DNA of 36,648 nt, from the NCBI RefSeq assembly GCF_002167005.1, contig NZ_NHTN01000061.1:1-36648 (forward strand). Direction: 5' to 3'. Shown piece after piece: positions 1 to 8,604 of this stretch. The first letter of the stretch is position 1. Each line of letters opens with the position of its first letter. Origin of the DNA: Indiicoccus explosivorum. Its GTDB lineage: Bacteria > Bacillota > Bacilli > Bacillales_A > Planococcaceae. The notes under the pieces were generated by a model. The model was not told the DNA's origin. It did no database searches and saw nothing but the letters and a program-made list of their open reading frames with translations. Both the position numbers and the translations under genes were made by a program.

Positions 1-149
1 ACGGCCACATCTTCATCTCCATGCTTTCGGATAAGAATACCGGGGAAGATATCGGCAAGGCACTGGAATATGGAGCGGATGATCATCTTCTCAAGCCGTT
101 CACTGCGGAAGAACTCCTGCTCCGGATCAGCCGTCTCATGGCGCGCTGA
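1..149 (+). CDS. Response regulator receiver domain, C-terminal end (partial)
   Basis: The frame is open from the window edge (first complete codon at base 3) and encodes 48 residues before TGA at 147-149. The tail has the alpha4-beta5-alpha5 pattern of a CheY-like receiver: a YGADDHLLKPF stretch carrying the conserved Lys-Pro pair, then an amphipathic last helix with TAEELLLRI. The protein stops right after the receiver, so this is either a stand-alone receiver or a protein whose receiver is C-terminal; no DNA-binding domain follows. The phospho-acceptor Asp lies outside the window. It converges on putP and shares a terminator with it. The partner kinase and output cannot be seen. Confidence 0.8.
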   Translation, partial: GHIFISMLSDKNTGEDIGKALEYGADDHLLKPFTAEELLLRISRLMAR

Positions 150-168
150 GAAAACGCCGCATTGAACT

Positions 169-198
169 AAAAACCGCAGCCGGCCGGCTGCGGTTTTT
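169..198. terminator. Bidirectional Rho-independent terminator between the response regulator gene and putP
   Basis: A perfect 30-base palindrome with arms AAAAACCGCAGCCGG and CCGGCTGCGGTTTTT. The GC-rich core is flanked by A5 and T5, so it works as a terminator on both strands. It lies 20 bases after the response regulator stop and just before the putP stop (converging genes). Confidence 0.85.
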
Positions 199-201
199 CT
201 G

Positions 202-1701
202 TTATGCATGCTGTTTTTCTGCATGAAGCTGCTGCATTGTTTCGTCGAATTCCCTTTCGATTTCAGGATTCGGTTTATACGTAGCCAGGCTGACAAGCCA
301 AGCGGCCAGTAAACACAGGATAAATCCAGGAATGATTTCGTAAATGCTGTCTGTGAAAGTTGTATCGATCCCTTCCCAGATGATGACGGTCGCCGCACCG
401 ATAATCATGCCCGTCAGCGCACCCCAATTCGTCAGTTTGCGCCAGAACAGCGCCAGCAGGATGATCGGCCCGAACGCCGCACCGAAACCTGCCCAAGCGT
501 ATGCGACCAGATCCAGAATCGTGGCATTCTGGCTCCATGCCAAGATTGCCGCGATGATGGAAACGAGAAGGACCGCGAGGCGCCCTAAATTGACGTACTG
601 AGCGTCCGATGATTCCTTTTTGAAGACGATTTTGTACAAATCTTCAACAAGAGCCGAGGACGATACGAGCAGCTGTGAAGAGATGGTGCTCATGATCGCC
701 GCAAGAATCGCCGACAGGATGAACCCGGCGATCAACGGATGGAACAGCAGCTGCCCCATGCCGAGAAACACCGCTTCCGGATCGGTCAGCACATTCTCAG
801 GGTTCTGCTTAAAGAATGCAATACCGGCGAGTGCTGTCCCGATTGCCCCTAAGAGACAAAGGATCATCCACCCCATGCCGATGCCCCGCGCTGTCTTGAC
901 TTCCTTCAATGTCTTGATCGCCATGAAGCGCACGATGATATGCGGCTGGCCGAAATAGCCGAGTCCCCAGGCAGCTGCGGAAATGATTCCGATCGCTGTC
1001 ACGCTTGCTGGGAAGAGTTCAAGAAGCTCTGGATTGATTTCATTGACTTCCCCAGTGATTCCGCCGAATCCGCCGGTCACAATGAGTCCGACAATCGGCA
1101 CTGCGAGCAGGGCAAGGAACATGATCGTCCCTTGGACGAAGTCGGTGTAACTGACGGCCAGGAATCCGCCGAATAAGGTATAAGCGACAACAACCGCAGA
1201 AATGATGATCAGCCCCAAATGGTAGCCGAGACCGAACGATTCCTGGAAGAATACGCCGCCTGCCACCATTCCCGATGATACGTAGAATGTGAAGAAAATC
1301 AAGATGATGATTCCGGACACGATGCGGATCAGCCGGGAACGGTCACGGAGACGGTTCTCCAGGAAGCTCGGAATCGTAATGGAATCCTCGGAGACATTTG
1401 AGTAGACGCGGAGGCGCGGCGCGACAAAAAGCCAATTCAAGTAGGCACCGATGACCAAACCGATGGCAATCCATACCTCGACGAGCCCTCCGACGTAGAT
1501 AGCGCCCGGCAAGCCCATCAAGAGCCATCCGGACATATCCGATGCACCGGCACTGAGTGCGGCTACAGCGGGTCCAAGACCTCGACCGCCCAGCATGTAG
1601 TCTGACAGATCGGAGGTTTTCTTGTAGGCATACCAGCCTATGTAGAGCATTGCAGCAAAATAAATGATTAAAGCAATGATCTGATACGTGTATTCTGACA
1701 T
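202..1701 (-). CDS. putP: Sodium/proline symporter PutP
   Basis: A 499-residue membrane protein of the sodium:solute symporter (SSF) family, expected to import L-proline with Na+ for nutrition or osmoprotection. It shows the PutP N-terminal pattern YMLGGRGLGP followed by LSAGASDMSGWLLMGLPGA (the conserved Na+-site Asp/Ser region of TM2) and the TM9 signature AAIMSTISSQLLVSSSA. About 12-13 hydrophobic segments run through the protein, and the length is typical of the family. The frame could begin 18 bases upstream, but the ATG at 1701 has GGGGGAG at the right distance and gives the family-like start MSEYTYQ. It is a single gene, divergent from the ydaT-like gene. Substrate is inferred from family likeness. 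Confidence 0.9.
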   Translation of the reverse strand: MSEYTYQIIALIIYFAAMLYIGWYAYKKTSDLSDYMLGGRGLGPAVAALSAGASDMSGWLLMGLPGAIYVGGLVEVWIAIGLVIGAYLNWLFVAPRLRVYSNVSEDSITIPSFLENRLRDRSRLIRIVSGIIILIFFTFYVSSGMVAGGVFFQESFGLGYHLGLIIISAVVVAYTLFGGFLAVSYTDFVQGTIMFLALLAVPIVGLIVTGGFGGITGEVNEINPELLELFPASVTAIGIISAAAWGLGYFGQPHIIVRFMAIKTLKEVKTARGIGMGWMILCLLGAIGTALAGIAFFKQNPENVLTDPEAVFLGMGQLLFHPLIAGFILSAILAAIMSTISSQLLVSSSALVEDLYKIVFKKESSDAQYVNLGRLAVLLVSIIAAILAWSQNATILDLVAYAWAGFGAAFGPIILLALFWRKLTNWGALTGMIIGAATVIIWEGIDTTFTDSIYEIIPGFILCLLAAWLVSLATYKPNPEIEREFDETMQQLHAEKQHA

Positions 1702-1761
1702 ATTTTCTCCCCCTTCCATGTTAGCTTAACACATACTTGTGTCAAATTGGTGACAAATGTT

Positions 1762-1787
1762 GTTTTAAAGCGAATTTCTCGGGGAAA
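1762..1787 (+). promoter_or_regulatory. SigB-type general stress promoter for the ydaT-like gene
   Basis: GTTTTA at 1762-1767 and GGGGAA/GGGAAA at 1781-1787 are separated by 13-14 bases. This matches the SigB pattern of Bacillus and relatives (GTTTAA, 12-15 bases, GGGWAW). It lies about 25 bases upstream of the start codon of a gene whose B. subtilis counterpart belongs to the SigB regulon. It is a sequence match only. Confidence 0.65.
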
Positions 1788-1812
1788 AGCCTTTGTTAAG
1801 GAGGAGATTAGT

Positions 1813-2175
1813 ATGCCATGGAGTAAGAACGATTACCCCGATTCATTCAAAAATCTGAATGAGGATGTACGGAATAAAGCGATCGAAATCGGGAATGCCC
1901 TTCTCCGGGATGGGTACGATGAGGACCGGGCCATTCCGATCGCGCTGGATAACGCCAAGGATTACATCAAGAAACAGGATGACCAGCCCGTTTATGAAAT
2001 CCGGAGCCATGATGACGGATGGCAGCTGAAGAAGAAAGGCAGTGACAGAGCCATTTTAATTGAAGAGACAAAGGAAGATCTTCTCGGTGAAGCAAAGCGC
2101 TATGTGACGAAGAATAATGGGGAACTTCATATTTATAAGGGCGACGGCACGCTCGAAGATACACTTTATGAATAA
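1813..2175 (+). CDS. ydaT: YdaT-like general stress protein (DUF2188)
   Basis: A 120-residue soluble protein beginning MPWSKNDYPDSFKNL, the same opening as B. subtilis YdaT, followed by a ChaB-like helical segment (about residues 1-50, with GYDEDRAIPIAL) and a C-terminal DUF2188 beta-rich part (about 60-120, containing DDGWQLKKKGSDRA and GELHIYKGDG). Molecular function is unknown; the family belongs to the general stress regulon. The chosen ATG is preceded by AAGGAGGAGATTAGT; the frame runs 22 codons further upstream, but that extension crosses the promoter and has no ribosome binding site. It is monocistronic, with its own SigB-type promoter and terminator. Confidence 0.85.
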   Translation: MPWSKNDYPDSFKNLNEDVRNKAIEIGNALLRDGYDEDRAIPIALDNAKDYIKKQDDQPVYEIRSHDDGWQLKKKGSDRAILIEETKEDLLGEAKRYVTKNNGELHIYKGDGTLEDTLYE

Positions 2176-2188
2176 TTTGCGGCATTTG

Positions 2189-2222
2189 CGCTTTCCTCGC
2201 ACGGGAAAGCGTTTTCTTTTTC
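2189..2222 (+). terminator. Rho-independent terminator after the ydaT-like gene
   Basis: Eight-base-pair stem CGCTTTCC / GGAAAGCG with a 7-base loop, followed by TTTTCTTTTTC. It lies 13 bases after the stop codon. Confidence 0.85.
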
Positions 2223-2241
2223 TGCTTGCGCTCTTAATTTT

Positions 2242-2271
2242 TTGACGCCATAAACAGGAATAAGATAAAAT
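2242..2271 (+). promoter_or_regulatory. Probable SigA promoter of the tcyABC-like operon
   Basis: TTGACG (2242-2247) and TAAAAT (2266-2271), each five of six consensus bases, with an 18-base spacer. They lie about 45 bases before the first start codon, with AAAGGAGAT as its ribosome binding site. No riboswitch or T-box fits in the short leader. Confidence 0.55.
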
Positions 2272-2316
2272 GGCTAATGCCAACAAAAACTATAGGAATT
2301 AAAGGAGATAAAAGGC

Positions 2317-3132
2317 ATGAAAAATTTTAGTGTTTTATTCGCCCTGCTGCTCGGCGCAGTCTTGTTCCTTGCAGCCTGCGGTGCGGAAGAAGAAGCGGCC
2401 GAACCGGCTGAAGGCGGCGCAGAAGAAGAAAACCTTCTTGCAGCCATCGAAGAAGAAGGCGTGCTGCGGATCGGCACAGAAGGCACTTACCCGCCGTTCA
2501 CATTCCATGATGATTCGGGCGAGCTGACCGGTTTTGACGTGGAAATCGCACGGGAAGTCGCAGAGCGTCTCGGCGTGGAAGCGGAATTCATGGAAACCCA
2601 GTGGGATGCCATGTTCGCAGGACTTAATGCAGAAAGGTTCGATATGATTGCGAACCAGGTCGGTATCCGTGAGGACCGGCTGGAGAAATATGACTTTTCC
2701 GATCCGTATATCACTTCTGCAGCTGTCCTCGTGACACGCGCGGACGATACGGAAATCACGGAATTCGAAGACTTGGAAGGCAAGACGACGGCCCAGTCCC
2801 TGACTAGTAATTTTGCAGAAATCGCAAAAAGCTATGGCGCTGAAATCGAAGGCGTGGAAGGATTCAGCCAGTCGGTCGAACTGCTGAACTCTGGCCGGGT
2901 GGATGCGCTTGTCAATGACCGCATCGCGGTTCTCGACTACCTGAACCAGCGGCCGGATGCGGAAATCCAGATCGCCGCGATCCACGAAGATGCTTCGCAG
3001 AGCGGGCTCATGTTCCGGCAAGGCAACGAAGAATTGGTCGAAGCGGTGAATGAAGCGCTGGCCGCCATGATCGAAGATGGCACATATGAAGAAATTTCGA
3101 CGAAATGGTTTGGCGAGAATGTTCTTGAGTAG
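2317..3132 (+). CDS. tcyA: Cystine/polar amino acid ABC transporter, substrate-binding lipoprotein (TcyA-like)
   Basis: A 271-residue extracellular lipoprotein of the SBP_bac_3 family. The signal peptide ends in lipobox LAAC with the lipidated Cys at residue 21, followed by an acidic linker (about 22-45). The binding domain starts with [16 protein letters not shown] and continues with [17 protein letters not shown] and [20 protein letters not shown], the classic ligand-contact pattern of this family; the sequence resembles the cystine binders TcyA/FliY. The next gene starts within its last codons. Cystine is the best guess; glutamine or another polar amino acid cannot be excluded without biochemical data. 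Confidence 0.85.
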   Translation: MKNFSVLFALLLGAVLFLAACGAEEEAAEPAEGGAEEENLLAAIEEEGVLRIGTEGTYPPFTFHDDSGELTGFDVEIAREVAERLGVEAEFMETQWDAMFAGLNAERFDMIANQVGIREDRLEKYDFSDPYITSAAVLVTRADDTEITEFEDLEGKTTAQSLTSNFAEIAKSYGAEIEGVEGFSQSVELLNSGRVDALVNDRIAVLDYLNQRPDAEIQIAAIHEDASQSGLMFRQGNEELVEAVNEALAAMIEDGTYEEISTKWFGENVLE

Positions 3133-3820
3133 TCTGTTTACAGATCCTGAACGAGCGGAACGCCTGATCGATATCGCTCAATCCTCCCTCCTGCCTTTGC
3201 TGGAGGGAGTCATTTTATATACGATTCCGCTCACGCTGATTTCGTTCGCCTTCGGTCTTGCGCTTGCGGTGCTCACAGCACTTGCCCGGATTTCGACGGT
3301 CAAACCGCTCCAGATCATCGCACGCATCTATGTATCCGCCATCCGCGGGACACCGCTCATCGTCCAGCTGTTCATCCTGTTTTATGGACTTCCGACGCTG
3401 GAGATCGAAATCGATCCGTTCCCGGCAGCTGTCATCGGATTTTCCTTGAATGTCGGCGCTTACGCATCGGAAGTGATCCGGGCGGCCATCCTTTCCATCC
3501 CGAAAGGCCAGTGGGAAGCAGCGGATACGATCGGCATGTCCTACAGTCAGTCTCTCAAGCGGATCATCTTGCCGCAAGCTGCGCGCGTCTCGGTGCCGCC
3601 GCTGTCGAATACATTCATCAGTCTGGTGAAGGATACGTCTCTCGCATCCCTGATCCTCGTCACTGAGATGTTCAGACGGGCACAGGAAATCGCGGCGCGG
3701 ACGTATGAATTTTTGCTTCTCTATATGGAAGCGGCGGTCATTTACTGGATCCTCTGTTTCCTGCTGTCGCTCGTACAGGGACGGCTGGAGAACCGGTTTG
3801 ACCGCTATGTATCCAGATGA
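3119..3820 (+). CDS. tcyB: Cystine/polar amino acid ABC transporter permease (TcyB-like)
   Basis: A 233-residue inner-membrane permease of the His/Glu/Gln/Arg/opine family, close to the 234 residues of B. subtilis TcyB. It has about five transmembrane helices. The motif [18 protein letters not shown] and the EAA loop (about residues 135-160, [20 protein letters not shown]) that docks on the ATPase are both clear. The start is the ATG at 3119, overlapping the end of tcyA by 14 bases, which points to translational coupling; an upstream in-frame ATG at 3077 would lie deep inside tcyA and give an unusual N-terminus. Confidence 0.88.
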   Translation: MFLSSLFTDPERAERLIDIAQSSLLPLLEGVILYTIPLTLISFAFGLALAVLTALARISTVKPLQIIARIYVSAIRGTPLIVQLFILFYGLPTLEIEIDPFPAAVIGFSLNVGAYASEVIRAAILSIPKGQWEAADTIGMSYSQSLKRIILPQAARVSVPPLSNTFISLVKDTSLASLILVTEMFRRAQEIAARTYEFLLLYMEAAVIYWILCFLLSLVQGRLENRFDRYVSR

Positions 3821-3851
3821 CCATAACCCATTAAGTAAACGGGGGAATTTG

Positions 3852-4601
3852 ATGATTTCAGTCCGTAATCTCCATAAACGATTCGGTGACCTTGAAGTGC
3901 TGAAAGGGATCGACCTTGATGTCCAGCAGGGCGGAACGGTGGTTGTCATCGGCCCATCCGGCTCCGGCAAGACGACGTTCCTCCGCTGCCTGAATATCCT
4001 TGAAGCGCCTTCTGCCGGTTCCGTAAAGATCGGCGATCAGACCGTGGATTTTTCAAGACCGCTATCCAAACGGGAGATCGCCTCTTTCCGAAAGCAGTCG
4101 GCGATGGTATTCCAGCACTATAATTTATTCCCTCATATGACAGCTCTTGAAAATGTCATGGAGGGGCCAGTGACCGTCCAGAAAGTGCCGAAACAAAAAG
4201 CCCGGGAACGGGCGGAGGCGCTGCTGACGAAAGTCGGCCTTGGTGAAAAGCTGCATGAGTATCCCTTCCAGCTTTCAGGCGGCCAGCAGCAGCGGGTCGG
4301 GATCGCCCGGGCGCTTGCGCTCGACCCGAAAGTGATGCTGTTCGATGAGCCGACTTCCGCACTCGATCCGGAACTTGTCGGCGAAGTGCTCCAAGTCATG
4401 AAGGACCTCGCTTCTGAAGGAATGACGATGGTCGTGGTCACGCACGAGATGCGCTTTGCCCGGGAAGTCGCGGATGAAGTGATTTTCATGGATGGCGGAC
4501 ATGTCATCGAACGCGGCAAACCAGAGGACGTATTTACACGGCCGTCACAGGAACGGACTCAGCGCTTTTTGAATCTGATCCAGAACACGGATGTCCTTTA
4601 A
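3852..4601 (+). CDS. tcyC: Cystine/polar amino acid ABC transporter ATP-binding protein (TcyC-like)
   Basis: A 249-residue ABC ATPase that powers the TcyA/TcyB pair. Walker A GPSGSGKT lies near residues 34-41, the Q-loop is in [13 protein letters not shown], the signature [16 protein letters not shown] is near 138, Walker B is [14 protein letters not shown], and the H-loop is VVTHEMRFA. The Q-loop and signature context match the polar-amino-acid GlnQ/TcyC/HisP group. The chosen ATG follows GGGGGAATTTG; in-frame codons upstream overlap tcyB and have no ribosome binding site. It is the last gene of the three-gene operon. Confidence 0.9.
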   Translation: MISVRNLHKRFGDLEVLKGIDLDVQQGGTVVVIGPSGSGKTTFLRCLNILEAPSAGSVKIGDQTVDFSRPLSKREIASFRKQSAMVFQHYNLFPHMTALENVMEGPVTVQKVPKQKARERAEALLTKVGLGEKLHEYPFQLSGGQQQRVGIARALALDPKVMLFDEPTSALDPELVGEVLQVMKDLASEGMTMVVVTHEMRFAREVADEVIFMDGGHVIERGKPEDVFTRPSQERTQRFLNLIQNTDVL

Positions 4602-5209
4602 GTCTGCGCACACTCGAAAAACCCGCTCCATCTTCTGATGGGGCGGGTTTTATACTGCCTGCACTTCTGACTTCTTTTCCTTTTCCAGCTGGAAAAACGC
4701 CAGTGAAATCGCCTGGGCGGTTTTTCCGCCATTCTCAGGACAAGTGACAGCCTCGTACTGCCCAGCACCATATGTTCCATATATCCGCTCACATTGACGT
4801 TGCCCAAAATCCGCCAGTCACCGGTCTCCGGAAGTTCCGCATTGAACGCACCCGGTTTCAGCGGCTTGTTTTCTATGCAGATCGTTTCAACGCTTCCGAT
4901 GCTGCAAAGGCAGGAGTCGACTGCAACAAGCAGGGCGTCCGGATGATTTCCCTTGATTTCTGCAAGCACCTCATGGAAGTTGAGCGCATGGACAGGTTCG
5001 TGCAGACAGCCATAAACGTGGATGTCTTCTCTTTTCCAAAGCTTCTTCATTTTCTTCAGTTCCAACCCGACAAATGGTCCGTACGCATCGCCGGTCGACC
5101 GATCGGTCCCGATACAGACAAAGACAATTTCGCGCTCATGCCGGAATATCTCCTTGAATTGCTCTTTCATGAGACGCATCGCATTCTCTTCTTCCATGTG
5201 GACGCGCAT
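4598..5209 (-). CDS. yyaC: YyaC-like sporulation protein (GPR-related peptidase fold) with C-terminal frameshift
   Basis: The first ~165 residues match the YyaC family: [35 protein letters not shown] and a glycine-rich [19 protein letters not shown] stretch. YyaC resembles the spore protease GPR; its role is unclear. After VLRMAEK the given frame turns into an implausible Arg/Trp/Lys-rich tail that reads through the terminator to 4598. One extra base in the T5 tract at 4721-4725 restores [17 protein letters not shown] and a stop at 4650-4652. The ATG at 5209 has AGGTGA six bases upstream; a GTG three codons earlier is less likely. This is either a real frameshift or a consensus error; I list it as a gene because the fold is nearly complete. 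Confidence 0.75.
   Translation of the reverse strand: MRVHMEEENAMRLMKEQFKEIFRHEREIVFVCIGTDRSTGDAYGPFVGLELKKMKKLWKREDIHVYGCLHEPVHALNFHEVLAEIKGNHPDALLVAVDSCLCSIGSVETICIENKPLKPGAFNAELPETGDWRILGNVNVSGYMEHMVLGSTRLSLVLRMAEKPPRRFHWRFSSWKRKRSQKCRQYKTRPIRRWSGFFECAQT
4618..4651. terminator. Bidirectional terminator between tcyC and the yyaC-like gene
   Basis: A 15-bp stem (one G-U pair) closed by TTCT: left arm AAAACCCGCTCCATC at 4618-4632, right arm GATGGGGCGGGTTTT at 4637-4651, with A/T tracts outside. The stop codon the yyaC-like gene would have after frame correction lies at 4650-4652, exactly at the hairpin edge. Confidence 0.88.
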
Positions 5210-5252
5210 CGCTTTCACCTGCCTTCCATCCCTTTATCCCCATCGCGGGTCA

Positions 5253-5543
5253 CTACTTTTTGGATGATTTGATCCGGTAATGCTTCCCTTCTTCACGCTT
5301 CGGAAAAATTTCAATCATTTCTTCTTTTAATCCGGGAATACCCGGCGTTTCCTCGCCCGCCAGTTTTTCAGGCGGCACGTCCCCTTCCTGGGGTTCCAGC
5401 AGCCTGGAATCATACTTATCCATCAGTTCCTGAAGTTCATCAAGATCTCTAATGTTCTTATCGCCTCTGACTTCTTTCAGCAGGCGTTCGGTCTCTTCTT
5501 CCGTCAGCTCTACATAACCGACTTTCACACGTTCCGTCGCCAC
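5253..5543 (-). CDS. Conserved hypothetical protein, 96 residues
   Basis: A small acidic soluble protein rich in Glu and Lys, with no signal peptide, membrane segment or cysteine. The N-terminal half (VGYVELTEEETERLLKEV) is predicted beta then helical; the middle holds a helical DLDELQELMDKYDSRLL; the C-terminus is basic (KHYRIKSSKK). I do not recognise the family. The GTG start at 5543 is supported by GGAGGTG six bases upstream. It lies 43 bases before the yyaC-like start on the same strand and could be cotranscribed with it. Confidence 0.7.
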   Translation of the reverse strand: MATERVKVGYVELTEEETERLLKEVRGDKNIRDLDELQELMDKYDSRLLEPQEGDVPPEKLAGEETPGIPGLKEEMIEIFPKREEGKHYRIKSSKK

Positions 5544-5632
5544 ACCGACACCTCCAGCTCGATTGTCTCTATGCTTTTGTTATACCCTTGACCTCTCTGT
5601 CAATAAACCTGGGTGAAAACCGCAGCAAAAAG

Positions 5633-5655
5633 AAAAAGCCTGCCATCCGGCAGAC
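5633..5655 (-). terminator. Rho-independent terminator after desR
   Basis: On the minus strand a 7-bp stem (GTCTGCC / GGCAGGC, one G-U pair) with loop GGAT is followed by TTTTTCTTTTT. It lies about 20 bases after the desR stop. Confidence 0.75.
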
Positions 5656-5676
5656 CGTCGTCCTGTTGTGCGGGTG

Positions 5677-6282
5677 TCACTTCTTGAACCACCCTTTTTC
5701 CTTGAACCGGGAAATCGCCTCGATCCGGTTCCCGACATCCAGCTTATCCAATATCGTGGAAATGTAATTCCGGACGGTCCCGGTCGTCAAATACAGTTCT
5801 TCCGCGATCTCTTTCGTATTCTTTCCTTCCGCGATCAGTTCCAGTACCTGGCTCTCCCGGTCCGTCAGCGGATTATCGGTGCTGCTGTACGCGAGATCGA
5901 TCAGTTCAGGCGCGTAAGCACGCCGGCCGTCCATCACCGCACGGATTGAACTCGCCAGTTCATCGCTCGGACTGTCTTTCAGCAAGTACCCGCCGACACC
6001 CGCTTTCCGGGCCCGTTCAAAATATCCCGGCCGCGCGAATGTGGTCAGGATGATCACTTTCACCGGCCATTCCTTCATCGCTTCTGCCGCATCAAGACCG
6101 CTCATGATCGGCATTTCAATATCCATGATACAGATGTCGGGTTTCTTCTCCTCTACAAGCGCTACCGCCTCTTCCCCGTTGCGTGCCTGCCCGACCACTT
6201 CCATATCCTCTTCCATGCCCAGAAGCGTCCCGAGCGCCCCGAGCATCAGCCGCTGATCTTCCGCGATTACGATCCGGATCAT
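5677..6282 (-). CDS. desR: Cold-responsive response regulator DesR
   Basis: A 201-residue NarL/LuxR-type response regulator (B. subtilis DesR is about the same length). Receiver: acidic pair ED at 8-9, phospho-acceptor Asp54 in CIMDIEMP, Thr in ILTTFA, Lys in YLLKDSPSDE. The C-terminal LuxR helix-turn-helix begins NPLTDRESQVLELIAEGKN (about residues 136-154) and continues TKEIAEELYLTTGTVRNYIS. In the known system DesK phosphorylates DesR after a drop in membrane fluidity, and DesR then activates des. Its start overlaps the desK stop by four bases (ATGA), so the two are translationally coupled. Confidence 0.92.
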   Translation of the reverse strand: MIRIVIAEDQRLMLGALGTLLGMEEDMEVVGQARNGEEAVALVEEKKPDICIMDIEMPIMSGLDAAEAMKEWPVKVIILTTFARPGYFERARKAGVGGYLLKDSPSDELASSIRAVMDGRRAYAPELIDLAYSSTDNPLTDRESQVLELIAEGKNTKEIAEELYLTTGTVRNYISTILDKLDVGNRIEAISRFKEKGWFKK

Positions 6283-7415
6283 GCCGTCCCCTCCTCAGCC
6301 GTATGCAGAATTACACTCGGCACCCGGATTTTGAGGACCGTGCCGCTGACGGACTCAATTTCCAGACTGCCGTTAATAAAATCGAGCCTCTCTTTCATAC
6401 CGGAAATACCGTTTCCCCGGAGCACAGCCCGCCGTTCTTCAAAACCGCTCCCATCATCCTGTATGGTGAGCAGCAGCTCCTTTTGGGTCTGCCGGATGAA
6501 TACGATACACGTTTCCGCACCGCTATGCCGCACGACGTTATTGACCGCTTCTTTCAGGCACATGCTGAGCACATTTTCGACGAGCAGCGGAATCCGGATG
6601 GCTTCCAGGTTCCCTTTGAACAGGAAATGGATGCCCGCGGCTTCCAGAAGCTGTTCCACGTGCGCCAATTCTTCCGGCAGCTTCGTCCCGCGCATTTCCG
6701 ATACCAGTTCCCGGACTTCCTTCAGCGCCGTCCGGGCGGTCTGCTGAATATCGGCCAGTTCCTTTTTCGCCGACTCATCGTTTTTCCCGACAAGTTTTCC
6801 GGCCAAGTCACTTTTCAACCCAATGAGTGACAGTTTTTGCCCAAGCGTATCATGGAGATCCCGGGCTATCCGCTGGCGTTCCTCCATCACCACCAGCTCG
6901 GAAATCCGTTTATTGGCGTCTTCGAGCTGACCTTCCAGCTTCCGCTGTTTTTGACGGTTGTAGGAATTGAAAGGCACCAGCACGACTCCGATTACGGAGA
7001 CCACCAAAAACGGCAGCTGCGAAATGAAAAGTTCGTAATGCAGGAAGAACCCGAAAGTGATGGCGATCACAGTGGTGCCTACATGTATGCCATACATGAT
7101 GAAGAAACCGGAATTGCTGCGGAACCTCCCGATGACAAAAGACAGGAACAGCGCAAAATACACATAACCGAACACTAGCGTCATCCCGACGTTGATGACC
7201 ATTTCGACACTAACCCAAAAATAGATGCGCCAGTCTCCCAGCAAGAACGACAGCCGGTAGGCCATAAAGAACAGGAAGAGCATGGCTAAGCCGTACAGGA
7301 TTTCAACTGCCGATACTTTCCGGAAAATGAAAAAAAAGGGCAAAATACAGAAAGCTACCCAGGCGTATATGCTCAGCCAAGGATTTTTAGGAAATATTTG
7401 ATACCAGCTCTGCAT
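6279..7415 (-). CDS. desK: Membrane-fluidity thermosensor histidine kinase DesK
   Basis: A 378-residue histidine kinase with about five N-terminal membrane helices (roughly residues 14-150), a two-helix coiled-coil linker and a HisKA_3/HATPase_c core. The phosphorylated His falls at residue 188 in EERQRIARDLHDTLGQKLSL, the same position as in B. subtilis DesK. Lys10 and Asn11 sit at the edge of the first helix, matching the Lys10/Asn12 'sunken buoy' of the B. subtilis sensor almost exactly. The N-box is LKEAVNNVVRHSGA and the G-box is DDGSGF. I take the ATG at 7415 (GAGGAGGGGTGGC upstream) rather than the GTG five codons earlier, which lies in the ribosome binding site. It is expected to switch from phosphatase to kinase on cooling. 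Confidence 0.92.
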   Translation of the reverse strand: MQSWYQIFPKNPWLSIYAWVAFCILPFFFIFRKVSAVEILYGLAMLFLFFMAYRLSFLLGDWRIYFWVSVEMVINVGMTLVFGYVYFALFLSFVIGRFRSNSGFFIMYGIHVGTTVIAITFGFFLHYELFISQLPFLVVSVIGVVLVPFNSYNRQKQRKLEGQLEDANKRISELVVMEERQRIARDLHDTLGQKLSLIGLKSDLAGKLVGKNDESAKKELADIQQTARTALKEVRELVSEMRGTKLPEELAHVEQLLEAAGIHFLFKGNLEAIRIPLLVENVLSMCLKEAVNNVVRHSGAETCIVFIRQTQKELLLTIQDDGSGFEERRAVLRGNGISGMKERLDFINGSLEIESVSGTVLKIRVPSVILHTAEEGTA

Positions 7416-7471
7416 GCCACCCCTCCTCACGATTGCCGTTTTCCTTTAGTATACCTGCTGGCAAGCAAAAG

Positions 7472-7498
7472 AAAAAACCATCCGCCGGATGGTTTTTT
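7472..7498 (-). terminator. Terminator between des and desK
   Basis: A 12-bp perfect stem (AAAAAACCATCC / GGATGGTTTTTT) with a 3-base loop, 12 bases after the des stop. It separates the des transcript from desKR, so the regulator pair probably has its own weak promoter; TATACT on the minus strand just before desK (about 7450-7455) is a possible -10. Confidence 0.85.
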
Positions 7499-7510
7499 CA
7501 ACTGCTGCTG

Positions 7511-8551
7511 TTATTTTTGAAGATCGGATTTCAGACGCTTGGATGATTGAGTCGTTCCAAGCTGGTCCTGGATATCCTTGAATGTGACGAATGACTTGTT
7601 CTTCACGTCGTAAAGTTTATAACGCAGCGACTCGAGGCTCGACGCCAGCGTGATCGTCGTCGCTTTCTGGAGCGGCGGAACCGATGTGTGCGCTTTTTCA
7701 AGGTTGTAGTTCGGAACCCGCGGGCTCAAGTGGTGCACGTGGTGGAAGCCGATGTTGCCCGTCACCCACTGGAGCACTTTCGGCAGCTGGTAATAAGAAC
7801 TTCCTTCGACCGCCGCTTTGACATAATCCCATTCGCTTTCGTCTTCGAAATACGAATCTTCGAATGTGTGCTGAATATAGAACAGCCAAATGCCGAGCGC
7901 GCCGGCTGTGAACATCATGACGCCCTGGATCAGCAGGAATGCCTGCCAGCCGATCAGCAAAATCAGCAATGTATAAATGACGACAAGCGATGCATTGATC
8001 AGATACGTGTTATTGCGTTCTTTCTTGCGGGCGTCCTTCCGGTTGAAGCGGCCCGAAATCAGCACGAGAAACAGCGGTCCGAGTCCGAACATGACGAGCG
8101 GGTTGCGGTACAGGCGGTATTTCAGGCGCTCCAGCTTTGAAGCTGCCAGGTATTCTTCGATCGTCATCACCCAAATATCACCAACACCGCGCTTATCGAG
8201 GTTGCTGCTCGTCGCATGGTGGATCGCATGCTCGCGTTTCCATTTTTCGTACGGGAACAATGTCAGGATACCGGTGATCGTGCCGACAACCGCGTTCAGT
8301 TTTTTATTCTTGAAAAAAGATCCGTGCGTACAGTCATGGAAAATGATGAACATCCGGACAACGAAGCCTGCGTTGACAACCGCCAGCGCAACGGTGAGCC
8401 AGACGGATACGGAAAGGCTGAGATAAGCCAATACCCAAAGTGCGATGAACGGCACAAGCGTGTTGACCATCTGACGGACACTCGCCCGCATATCTGCTTT
8501 TTCGAATGGGGATACGGATTTTCTGAGCTGCATTGTTTTCTCTTTGCTCAT
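7511..8551 (-). CDS. des: Acyl-lipid desaturase Des (Delta5-type)
   Basis: A 346-residue integral membrane di-iron desaturase. The three histidine boxes are intact: HDCTHG, HAIHH (after KWKRE) and HHVHH (in NIGFHHVHHLSPRVPNYNL). Several hydrophobic segments frame them. In B. subtilis the enzyme introduces double bonds into membrane phospholipid acyl chains to restore fluidity in the cold, and desK and desR follow it as here. The ATG at 8551 is preceded by AGGAGGAGAACC; an open frame 37 codons upstream crosses the promoter and is not used. The DesR-type operator and a TAGAAT -10 lie upstream. Confidence 0.93.
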   Translation of the reverse strand: MSKEKTMQLRKSVSPFEKADMRASVRQMVNTLVPFIALWVLAYLSLSVSVWLTVALAVVNAGFVVRMFIIFHDCTHGSFFKNKKLNAVVGTITGILTLFPYEKWKREHAIHHATSSNLDKRGVGDIWVMTIEEYLAASKLERLKYRLYRNPLVMFGLGPLFLVLISGRFNRKDARKKERNNTYLINASLVVIYTLLILLIGWQAFLLIQGVMMFTAGALGIWLFYIQHTFEDSYFEDESEWDYVKAAVEGSSYYQLPKVLQWVTGNIGFHHVHHLSPRVPNYNLEKAHTSVPPLQKATTITLASSLESLRYKLYDVKNKSFVTFKDIQDQLGTTQSSKRLKSDLQK

Positions 8552-8604
8552 GGTTCTCCTCCTCTGCCGGTAATGGATTTCGCCGGTCTGCTTGTATATC
8601 CCCC

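Noticed and set aside
1740..1755. Inverted repeat TGTCA-N6-TGACA between putP and the ydaT-like gene
   Set aside because: Arms are short, no known regulator site fits, and a putP promoter with TTGACA there would start transcription too close to the ribosome binding site.
5209..5218. GTG start for the yyaC-like gene
   Set aside because: It lies inside the AGGTGA ribosome binding site of the ATG at 5209.
5544..5620. TTGACA with TATAAC on the minus strand as promoter of the 96-residue gene
   Set aside because: The spacer is only 13 bases, too short for a SigA promoter.
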